In this document: piece after piece, positions 46,281 to 56,131 of the stretch | How the letters are laid out: the number at the start of each line of letters is the position of its first letter | How positions within the stretch are numbered: position 1 is the stretch's first letter | From: Coffea arabica | Lineage: Eukaryota; Streptophyta; Magnoliopsida; Gentianales; Rubiaceae | Direction: 5' to 3' | Assembly: GCF_036785885.1 (NCBI RefSeq) | Contig: NC_092312.1 | Location: 19,300,001 to 19,364,000 of the forward strand | Length of the DNA stretch: 64,000 bases | Position numbers and translations under genes: made by a program | Notes under the pieces: model-generated | What the model was told of the DNA's origin: nothing | Databases searched by the model: none | What the model saw: only the letters and a program-made list of their open reading frames with translations

Positions 46281-46585
46281 AACTAGCAAGTCCCGTGGTT
46301 TGGAGGGACTAATACAACTTTGAGTGTGTTCCAAGAGTCGTTTCTGATGAAATCCGGACCTTCGGAGCCCTTCCCTCCTGTACTTCGTTGGACCATAAGC
46401 AGCTGGAATAAGAACACGCCGCCCACTTAGCATAAATACCAAAATCATTCGCTTTCCTAATGATCTTTAAATTAAAATGTTTTCATTCCTATGATTTTAT
46501 CAATTTAGTATCAGTAATTTTAACTTGCATTAATTTGTTTTAATTTAATTTTTCAAGTAATTTTGGAGAATGGACATATTTTAAC

Positions 46586-47291
46586 TAGGGGTGGCAATTT
46601 TCGACACGACCTGAAAACACGACACGAACCTAACACGAAATTAATGTGTTTGGGTTGAGGTTTTGGGAATTCGGATCAGAATCGGGTTGGACCCGATGAA
46701 CCCGAAAAGAAAACATGTCGATTTCGGGTCAACCCGTGGTGACCTGATATGACCCGATATGACCCGTTTACGAATTAAAAATAATTTAATAAATATAAAA
46801 ATAATTTTATCTAACTAACCTAAGTTATTCTTTTTTTCAAAGGCATTAATTACTTAATCATAAATGAATTTATTTAATTTGTGTGAAGTTGAAATTATTA
46901 TATTTGGACAAATAATATATTATATTTTTTTTACTTTTATACTGTTTTAATTTATTTTATATTTTATTTGGGATAAAACACTTTTACGGTGTTTAATTTA
47001 TTTTAGATTTGGTTTGGAATTACTTATTTAAATTTTTACTACTTGATTATGTAATTAGTTTTGTGAGAAATTGATTTTATTAGAAATTACAGTGATAAAT
47101 TAATAAATTAAAATTAAGTTTTGGGTCATTTCGGGTCGACCCGCCAACCCGTCAACCTGAAATTTTCGAGTTCGGGTCAGCATACCTGACCCGTCACGGG
47201 TTGGCGGGTCGGGTTCGGATCAACAGATTTTCTGACGGGTTGACCCGAACCCGACCCGCCAACCTGATTTGGACCCGAATTGCCACCCCTA
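46586..47291. mobile_element. hAT-like MITE (706 bp), TAGGGGTGGCAA ends
   Basis: TAGGGGTGGCAATTTTCG at the left and CGAATTGCCACCCCTA at the right are inverted. A perfect 8-bp duplication ATTTTAAC flanks it (46578-46585 and 47292-47299). Subterminal regions are full of GGGTCGACCCG-like words and the centre is AT-rich. It is non-coding. It lies inside the dioxygenase relic. Confidence 0.9.
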
Positions 47292-47912
47292 ATTTTAACT
47301 ATGAATTTACATTTTTATATATAATTATTAGGTGTATATTTGATTGCAAGTCTAATATTTTTGGAACATTTTATATGATTGGTCAAATATGACCAAGAAT
47401 TTAATTTCAAAATTTTTGAAAATTATAAAAATATAAAATAATTATGATATCACGTTGACGTTACCGAATTATTAAGAACGATCCGATCGATCTGATCAGT
47501 TGGCCCCTAACCTAATAGTTTAGTTGAGTCGCTATCCGGTCCGAGTTTAATAACATTGCAATACGGGAAGAACAAAAGAAACAAGTGGTCATTCCAACAA
47601 CAACAGGAAAAGGAAAAAGCTGATAATCATGTACGCCTGAGAATACGAACAATAATAAACAACATAAGAACTAACCAGGAAGAGACAGATTTCTTGTACA
47701 TCAGCTGCAGCAAAACGTCCGGACAGAAACTCAAAAGACCAGTTCCCTAATTTACTTGAGCATGAATGTATTTTATACTCATTCATCCGACTATTTGATG
47801 AAGCACACCAATTCATCAGGCTCATGCGAAGAGAACACGCAGCAGCAAGGAAAGAACAAAAATCCACCGCACCGCTAAATTTTTTAATTGGAAACTGTGT
47901 AAGAGAAAAATG

Positions 47913-48441
47913 CAGTTTTGATACCCAAACTTTAACACGAGCAGTTTTAATTTTCAAATTTTGGACAAAAACAAATCTAATACCCAATTTTTTAACTATT
48001 GAGCGCATTTAGTACCCTTGACGGATTTGTCCCGAATTACTATAAAAAAAAATTATGTGATAGTTATATGTCCGGTAACTATTGTATAAAAAATGCCAAA
48101 AAAATGTAAAATTTTCTTCTAACATTAAGTTATCACGTAAAATATCCGTTTGATACTAGGTACTAAGTTTAAGGACTAATAATTTTATCAATTAAAATAT
48201 TCTTCTGACACTAAGTACTAAGTTTAAGAACTAATAATTTTATCAAAAGGATATTTTACATTTTTTTGGCAATTTTTTTATTAATAGTTGCTAGACACAT
48301 GACTCCCACGTAGCAATTTAAAAAAAAATTGTTAAAAGTACTAAATATGCTCAAAAGTTGAAAATTTGAATACCAAATTTATTTTCATTCAAAGTTTGAG
48401 GACTAAAAATGCTCATCTGTCAAAGTTTGAATATTAAAACT
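47913..48441. mobile_element. Foldback-type element with inverted arms of about 200 bp
   Basis: The left arm (about 47913-48115) and right arm (about 48250-48441) are diverged inverted copies. For example GCCAAAAAAATGTAAAAT on the left faces ATTTTACATTTTTTTGGC on the right, and the outer AGTTTTGATACCCAAACTTT faces AAAGTTTGAATATTAAAACT. The loop carries a direct duplication of AGTACTAAGTTTAAG-ACTAATAATTTTATC. Long arms and no coding fit a MULE- or foldback-like non-autonomous element. Target duplication was not resolved. Confidence 0.75.
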
Positions 48442-48460
48442 AGTACTTTTGGATACCCCA

Positions 48461-48619
48461 ATTATCCCAAATAATATTTCGCTTGCATCATAAACACATT
48501 TCCCAACCTATCTTTTTATATTCCCAATTATCTTTTTATCTCACATACATCACATCACAAAAAGTGCTACAGTAATTATTCCAAATAATATTTCAAATAA
48601 TACACTATCCAAACAATAG
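48461..48619. mobile_element. MITE copy, reverse orientation of the 13058-13231 family
   Basis: It includes CCAAATAATATTTCGCTTGC and ATCATAAACACATTTCCCAA, the complement of the 13.2-kb copy, then TCACATACATCACATCACAA and the end CACTATCCAAACAATAG. It directly follows the foldback element and lies between the two dioxygenase relic exons. Confidence 0.7.
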
Positions 48620-49115
48620 TATTTTTCTCAATTGAGCCATGTCATAATACAGCGGCTGTCTGAAGGAGCTGGAGCAAAGCAAAAGACCATAAAGTCAACT
48701 CTATTTGTTGTGGGTAATTAAAGTGAAATCCAAGGGTCAGATGGTCAGGAAAGAGGCACTAATCAATTGCAGCCAGTGCAATCGTAGCAAGCCATCAGCT
48801 TAAAATGTATATGAAATGACCAAAGAATCCACACACTAATGGTGTTGATAGGGGACAAAAAAGGGAACAAAAGTCACTATTCATTGTCTGCTACTTTGTA
48901 CGTTGCACCTGCACATATTCCTCGATGACTGTGACACGTTCATCAGGACTACAAGTTGAGCTGAGCAGGGAGAAATGATTAACGACGGGTAATATTGAAA
49001 CTTCAGGGCATGTTTGAATTGATTCGAATTCGATAGTCCATGAGGTGAGATGAGCACAATCGGAAGGGAGGGACCTGAGATCTTAGTTATGCCATTTTCA
49101 CCGACGGTTGATTTT

Positions 49116-49657
49116 AAGCCAGAAAAGAGAATTGCGAAGCAATACAGGTTTCCGATGGAACTGCTTATAGAGGGAATGAATCATAGTACACTGGCCGACT
49201 TAAGTAATTAAACATAATCGTTGATTCCTTCTAAAATGGATAAAAGAAAAACTCTTGCCGTCTAATGCGCCCCCCCCCCACCCCCCAATTAGGGTAAATA
49301 TGATCTCTTAAAGACGGGGAAATATTATTAGTTTTAGAAACATATTGGGCCACTAATTTTTCAGTCACTTCCATCTGCATACACTTTTTGCGTCACGTTT
49401 TAGAGCATTGATATTACCCAAGAACAAAAGCATAATTTACCTATCTTTGATAGTACCAGAATATCAACGAATTAATAGAGTATAATCCTATTGATTTGTA
49501 GTCACGTTTCATTCTATAGTTGTTCGTCTTCAAGGAACTGTAAATTCCAATGGAATCTGGAATCTAGAGCACAAAATGTAGTGTACTTGGACGCATTGGA
49601 AGAGCTGAACAGGAAGGCACGGAACAGGCGCCCGGAACAAAGATCATAAGCAGCTCA

Positions 49658-49706
<49 letters not shown>

Positions 49707-49715
49707 GGCATGCAA
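49116..49715. other. Spacer between the relic exon and dioxygenase B
   Basis: Non-coding. It holds a C-run at 49270-49278 and the AT microsatellite at 49660-49703, and probably the short 3' UTR of dioxygenase B. Confidence 0.5.
49660..49703. repeat. (AT)n microsatellite
   Basis: About 22 AT units, directly downstream of the dioxygenase B stop on the minus strand; such runs are prone to length error. Confidence 0.92.
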
Positions 49716-51292
49716 TTAGTGCAACTTGAGCTGTTCCAAGGTGGGTTTCTGATTAAGTCTGGAACTTCGTTGCAGCTGCACATATTCCATGTACTTCATT
49801 TGGCCATATGCGGGTGGAGTTTCGCGCAGTAGCGGTGGAGCTGGTGTGACAATGGTGTCGGGTGATGGACCATTGGCCACCACCAAGGAAAATCTTGTCT
49901 TCTTGTTATTCAAAACGGCTCTGTGCCAGACGCTCTTGTACTTTCCGTTGCTTATTATCTGTTAATGACCATCAAATTCACAAGTATATAACATCAGTCT
50001 CTTCTTTCTGATTGATTCACGTTGTTCTTTTTAATTTTTTCCCTAAATATCTACATGTTCAAACTATATAATTCGAACTTACCTCGAGCTGATCCGCAGT
50101 GTTGACGAAAATGGCGCCCGGAATGCCAGTAAGATGAAGCCACTTTCCCTTATTCTGAATCTCGAGGCCTTCAACTCCATTCTGAAGAAGAAATGTCAAG
50201 AGGCCAGGATCTGTGTGGGGTGGAATGCCTATTGCCAATTCAGGCTGAGGACAGGGAGGATAGTAGTTTGCGGCGAAGATTTGAGTACTCGAGTCCAATT
50301 CCATTGCTTTCTCAATGTAATCTTCTTCCAGGCCAAGGCTTTGTGAAATCCCTCTAAGTAATTTCCTCGCCAAATCTCGGGTTCTCCGAGAATATTCCAG
50401 TACAATGTCACTACAATGTAACAATAGTAGAGGAGTCAAGGATTTTTTTTATGAGCAGAAAATTAGTGTAGCAGTATGCATTAGTCTAGTGATTAAGATT
50501 GCGATTAACCCAAAAACTTAAAGGTCTTGAATTCAAATCCCATTTCCACTTCTTAAATCCCATTCCTCGTGCTTCTTCGGATAAAAAAAAAATGTAGTAG
50601 TAAAAAAGAAAGAACATCTCTACCTCATTTCTTTGGGTTTAGTGGGACAGTGATACTCTGGATGCACGAAAAACCTCAAATAATCCCTCCATAACTTGAC
50701 TTGCTGGTTGGAATCATTGCCATCAATGGTGCCAGACCTGACCATGACGGGATATAAAGGGTGTTTGTTGTCAAATTGCAACTTGTCCTCCTCCGGCATA
50801 TCGAAAAACTCATTACACGCATTAAACAATGCACTGATCAAGTTTTCCGGTATGCCATGATTTACCACCTGCATGGATGGAGATACTCAGGCGCGTCAAC
50901 CAATTTGTTATAAAACCATAACTAGCATATGCAAAGAGCAATATTGGTACAACGAGCAGGACTCGTACGAAACCATTTGCGGCGCATGGATATTCTCAAG
51001 GAAGAGCATATGTACAAAAGATTCATGATTAATGCTAATGAGTTCAATGGAGAAGAGGACAGAGTTTGTTAATTACCAAGAAGAAGCCCCATTCCTCGCA
51101 GGCTTTACCAAGGTCCAGGATGACTTTGGCACGTTCATCAGGATTAGTTGAGCTGAGCAGCGAAAAATCAATGACGGGAACTGGCACGTCAGGTCCCGTT
51201 TGAATGGACTCTTGGGCATCCTTAAAATGAGCAAAATCAGAAGGGAGGGACTTGAGGTCTTTTGATTGAACAAGGGTTTTGATACTGGCCAT
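49716..51292 (-). CDS. 2-oxoglutarate/Fe(II)-dependent dioxygenase, cluster gene B (343 aa)
   Basis: Four exons: 51292-51077, 50868-50624, 50410-50083 and 49958-49716. Exon sizes (216, 245, 328 and 243 nt) are identical to gene C, so the two are a close tandem pair. DIOX_N shows PVIDFSLLSSTNPDERAKVI and ACEEWGFFLVVNHGIPE. The catalytic fold has YYPPCPQPELAIGIPPHTDP with His219 and Asp221, distal His275 in WHRAVL and Arg285-Phe-Ser287 for 2-oxoglutarate, so all active-site residues are present. The residue after the HTD motif is Pro where A and C have His. A TATA-like CATAAATAGG lies about 115 bp before the ATG. The substrate is unknown; the DOXC class handles flavonoids, terpenoids, alkaloids and hormones. 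Confidence 0.92.
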
Positions 51293-51401
51293 TTTTCTGC
51301 AGGATGGTAATGATTAGCAAGCGAAGCTGGAATAATGGCAAAGGAGATGGGAGATTTGAGTCAGGAGTCAGGAGTGGCAAGCATGAACGGAGGATGTGTA
51401 C

Positions 51402-51411
51402 CTATTTATGT
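51402..51411 (-). promoter_or_regulatory. TATA-like box of dioxygenase B
   Basis: CATAAATAGG on the minus strand, about 115 bp upstream of the start codon. Gene C has CTATAAATTG at nearly the same distance, which supports both. Confidence 0.5.
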
Positions 51412-52290
51412 ACAGCGTCGGGCGCTGGACGAATTTGACTGTCAGGTGTGCGGGGTTTGGAAATTAGGTACCTGAGACAGCATAACATAACAGCCTCCCT
51501 GGTCAATAATTTATTCCTATCTCGCTTTGAGTTTCATTTTTCAGCTTTGTCCAGCACTAGGACTCATCTAGAATTCTAGCTAGATAATGATAATTTCGAA
51601 TGGCCGAGACGGAAGAGCATATATTTAACAAACAAAAAACTGCAAAAAAAAGTTTTGTAGGGAATCAGAAGCAATGAGCTCGCTCACTTGTTGTGTGATG
51701 TATCCCTCACAGTCACATTGTCGACGGGTCATCAAGCTGGTAGGTGAGATTATGTTTATTAGTCTCTGAGACGTGACATGTTTTTAGAGAACAATTCCAG
51801 GCCAAAAAAGGTGTGCTATGAATATTGGGGGGATTTTCTCCAACCAAGAAACACCGAAAAAATTCGTAAGGGATTGTTTATATAATAACAAAAGAGAAAC
51901 GTACCTAGTCTAGTCTTCTAGTAATAAAGTGCCACTCTGTTTGTGACTAGAAGGGGTGATTGTCAGTTTAGGTCGAGCAACTCGCGTACGAGAGGCTTTC
52001 ACAGTAAGGGTCCGATTAATGCAGGAGGCAATTAGAAAATGTCAAAAATGGAAAGTTGTATTTCTGCATCCCGATTTTAGGTTTGTAGGTCCCTCCATAC
52101 ACCCATTCTAGAAGCAACGTAACTCAATAGCAGTTAAAACAAATGGATCATAATTGGTGTACCATATAATAAACTCTGACGTAACCCTCGATCAAATCCA
52201 AAAAAAAATGGCTGCCCGGTTGTTTGCAGAGGTTATACTTGTTTTGCAGGAGTAGGATAGGATAGTTTTGTAGGATAGAAACACGAGCCT

Positions 52291-52310
52291 TCCCCCCCCC
52301 CCCCCCCCCC
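52291..52310. repeat. Poly-C tract
   Basis: About 20 consecutive C residues (G-run on the minus strand). A similar tract is at 10384-10403. Such runs can form i-motif or G-quadruplex structures and are also prone to sequencing error. Confidence 0.9.
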
Positions 52311-54122
52311 CTCCATGTCCGCTCTGTCTCTCTCTTAGGTTAATACTAGTAGTACTTCGCATTAAGTATTTCTTTTCCATTCTATACCCTATTTTTTGGG
52401 GTAGATTTTTTATTTTTATTTTTATTTTTTTTTGCAATTAAGTATTTTTTTTCCATTTTAACATTTAGCAAATGTTTATTTATATTTTTATAATAAAAAG
52501 TTTGGGTGATTTTGCTTTTGTTCGGCACCACGTTTTAAGACAGATCCATCAATTCATGAGTCACAACTTTTTTTTAACAAAAAAGTGGTTCATGTTTACC
52601 AACTGGCCGACATGTATTGCCAATATCTAACTAGACTAAAAGGTCAGTTGAATTGCACTTCTTGAAGAGTTTTTGGGAAATAATTACTGTAACATATTTT
52701 TTTAAAATGTAATATATGCAAGATAAAAAGATGATTATAAAAAGTTTGTAAAAGAAATATTCACGAAAAATGTAAAACTTTTCCACAAAAATTAACAATC
52801 AAATTAAAATAAGGGCTAAGCCATTGGATAAGTATTAGAAGTCAACACACGTTGGCTCACTTAATAAGAAATGACAACATCCTTTGAAAAATTGCGTACT
52901 TAAATTTTGCTACTGAAGATTGTGAGAAATGTGCCGATGGATAATATATAAATATTCAAACTATTTTTACAAACAAAAAAAAAAAAAAAGAATAAGTAGT
53001 GATAACGTTTCATGTACAATTCAAGCAATAAGTTAAACTTTTGCATGACATGACAAGAAAAATAGAATTTATTTGTTTGTTTGGAAATCTGGTTAGTTGA
53101 AAAAAATTTAGGGAATAGCCTAACCCGATTTTTCGCCCATTCCCAGCACATGTTGCTCATTCTTTCCAATTTAGCAATTGGGAGGCCTTTGCAAAAGCTT
53201 TAGCAAATGGGAAGATTGCCTGCCGTGTTTGTTCTTTACCTTTTCGGGGAAAAAAAAAACCTTAAGGCAAGCACGGCAGGTTTGGTTGTTGCAATTGTTG
53301 GCCAACTATTGGCTACCGTGGGCTTTTTCAATTAAAAAAAAAAAGTGTACGTTACCTGCCGTACTTAGTCAGTACGGCATGTCATAGAATTTTTTTTTTA
53401 ATTATAATTTAAGTAATTAGCCGTTAAACTTACAGTTTAGTCTTTAAACTTTAGAATAAGACGCTTTATTCTCTAAACTATCAAGTCTATTTCACTTTAG
53501 TCCCTAAAGTATATAACTTATTCCACTTTAATCCTTAAAATATAAAATTACTTTTATTTTTGTCCATAAATTATTTTCACTTTAATCTCAAAACTGTTCC
53601 ACTTCCTCGACAATCTTACTTAAATGGGATAAAATTTATAATTCAAGGACTAAAGTGTTTCATTTTTAAGTTTAAGGTCCAAAATGAGTGTTTGGGGATA
53701 GTTAAATGGTACAAATTGGAATTAACTCTAATTCCCCCGAAGAGATCAATTTATTTACTCGATTTCGAGGATCAAACCGTCTTTACTGTGCACGAAGTTG
53801 CCCACGTATACAAGATACCATCAAATTGATGAATATGATTGGGGGTGCAGCCTCTCAACCACAAAGGCCCTAGCCCTTAAGATCTAAAGTCTCTATTTTC
53901 GGAGAAAATTCTAAAATGTCAAAATTTAAAAATGAAGAGGAAAATTGGAGATCTAATATACTTGTATACTATATAAATGAAATAATAAACTTTGCTCCTC
54001 GTATTAGATTTCCATTTGTTTTTTTTTTCCTAGAACCCACCATTGTAGGTTTATCAATTTCTGTTTTAAAAATCATTCTAAACCAGAAAAGTCATCAAGT
54101 CTTTATCTTTTTCTATTTTGGT

Positions 54123-54832
54123 TAGGGGTGAACAAATTCGATACGTACTGAATTCATACCCGAATTCAAATTCAATTTGGTAATTTGAAATCGGGTATTT
54201 GGTAATTTGATACAAAAGCGGTATTTACCGAATTCACTGAATTCTAATATGGTATGAAATAAGTAATGAGATTACGAATTTGTTAATAACCAATTTCAAA
54301 TTCGTTTATAAAGAATTGGTTTACTATTAGTATATACTACTAATATATTATTATATTATATAGATAAATGCTATTAATAATAGTTAGTATATGGTATTTT
54401 CATGTACTTATGATAATAATAATATATAATGATGTACAATACTATTTTAGTATTTGTTAATTGTTATATGACTATAATAATACAAATATACAATAATACA
54501 TAACTTAACTATAATATTTATTATTTTATACATGACTAGAATTAGATAATAATTAATAAGTATAGGTATAATACATAACTATATTTAAGTATAACTATAA
54601 TACTTATTATTTTAATTAGGTCAGAAACTGCAATTAAAGGATTTAGCAAATTTTTTTTAAATGAAATCGGTTAACCCGAATTCATTACCGTTTCCAAATT
54701 CAACGGAATTGAATGAATTCGGGTATCTCTAATTCTAATTTGAAAGCGGTTTAGAATTTTGTAAGTTCAATAATCGAATTTACTAAATTCATATAACCGA
54801 ATTACCGAATATGCACCATTTGCTCACCCCTA
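54123..54832. mobile_element. hAT-like MITE (710 bp), TAGGGGTGAACAAA ends
   Basis: TAGGGGTGAACAAATTCG at the left and CATTTGCTCACCCCTA at the right are inverted. The perfect 8-bp duplication ATTTTGGT lies at 54115-54122 and 54833-54840. Subterminal GAATTCGGTAATTTG-like words are repeated many times. There is no transposase. Confidence 0.9.
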
Positions 54833-54840
54833 ATTTTGGT

Positions 54841-55787
54841 AAATCTTCTTCTTTGTAAATGGCATCAAGTCGTTATAGTCTTCCAAGACTATTATGCTCC
54901 ATGAAGCGCAAGGTGATAAACCTACGATGGAGTTGGAGGCCTAAACCGTTGGCGAAGGATTGAATGGTGACGATGAAAGTAATGGCATATGCAACAGAAA
55001 GAGAAAAACACAACGTACGTGTTATGAGAATTAGGCTAAAAACACATTCAATATTCGAACTTCAAAGTAAGGAAAACTTAGAGAGGATAAGTTATGGGGG
55101 ATTCTACGGAGAGAAATTTAACCGCATGCCTTCTCTGTTTCTTCTTTTTTGTTTTTGTGCTTTTCGAAGAGTTAAACTTAAACTTCTTTTATTTAGCAAT
55201 TACCGTCAAAGCGTATATGATGAACCTAAGCTCAAACTTGAATATGAAAACGATGATGAATGCGTTCATCCTTAATCCTCTGCATGAAAAGAACACCACC
55301 GACGCCAACTTCTTCTAAGGTGTCCCATTCTCTTATTCTGACCTACTCAGATTGCCTCAACATAATAGCCTCAAAATAAAAGCAAAATCAGCTACAGCTC
55401 TTTCCCCTAACAAGTTTCATCCGATGCCTCGAAAGCATTCTTGTTCTTGCAGTAAGCAGATTGGAGTAGTAGTCTAAAACTTTATATCTTGTGCGCCATA
55501 CATATAGTTAATTTTTTAAAAAATTAGTAAAAATTTTTCACTTAAAAGTTTGTACACAAATTTAGCAGTGCTTAATATATTAAGTTATGTTATCAAACAT
55601 ACACTGAATTTAAAAAATTTTAAATAAATTAATTTTCAGTATTAAGTGGAGATACCAAACAAGGCCTTAGCTGTAATAGGGAGTAATATTTTTCACCAAC
55701 ACCACCAATACGAGTATTATAAATCCCCAAAAATCGAAATTGCAAAAGTATGGTTCGAAATACATAGTGGAAGACACATATATAAAA

Positions 55788-55834
<47 letters not shown>

Positions 55835-56131
55835 AAGTAGGTTAGCTGGGAGGGAGGAGAATCCAAGTGGACGAAAAACTCTTTCACAAAAAACATAAAA
55901 GTAGTACAAGTCCAATAGTACTTATTTATCACTGTTGTACGAGGGAAAAAAAAAAAAAAAGAAATACATCTATATTTTTCCTCCAGTGAGTTTTAGTAAG
56001 CGGAGGAGGAGGAGCTCGTCAGCTAGCGTCCAATATCTCCCGCCTCGTTTACAAATGTAACAAATGTAGCAATAAGGTGGAAAGAATGGTAGCAGGACAT
56101 GCAGCAGACGATCGACAAGAGGAAGAACAAA
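54841..56131. other. Spacer and 3' flank of dioxygenase C
   Basis: Non-coding as far as can be seen. It contains a TA run followed by a GA run at 55786-55834 and short open frames with no recognisable product (54964-55275, +). Confidence 0.45.
55786..55834. repeat. Compound (TA)n(GA)n microsatellite
   Basis: A TA run of about twelve units followed by about thirteen GA units. Confidence 0.9.

Larger units (their letters stand above)
46281..49115 (-). pseudogene. Relic of a fourth dioxygenase gene (exon 4 and exon 1 remnants)
   Basis: Two decayed pieces in the right order and strand lie between intact genes A and B. At about 46281-46420 the minus strand reads PAAYGPTKYR and then, in shifted frames, residues that track the last exon of genes B and C (their AAYGPMKYMEYV...KLH end). 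At about 48925-49115 the plus strand closely follows the complement of exon 1 of B and C, sharing CACGTTCATCAGGA, TTGAGCTGAGCA and TCGGAAGGGAGGGA, with small insertions and deletions. Exons 2 and 3 were not found. The gap now holds a hAT-like MITE, a long foldback element and a small MITE. It is a dead copy left by an older tandem duplication. Confidence 0.75.
51293..54114. other. Upstream region of dioxygenase B and spacer
   Basis: A TATA-like box is at 51402-51411 (minus strand). A C-run of about 20 bases is at 52291-52310. A small inverted repeat built on CCTGCCGTG...CACGGCAGG is at 53219-53280. A degraded MITE-like stretch lies at about 52665-52810 with TTACTGTAACATATTTTT. Stretches at 53410-53660 repeat phrases of the type 'TTTAGTCCCTAAA', common in degraded plant transposons. 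No gene is supported. Confidence 0.45.
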
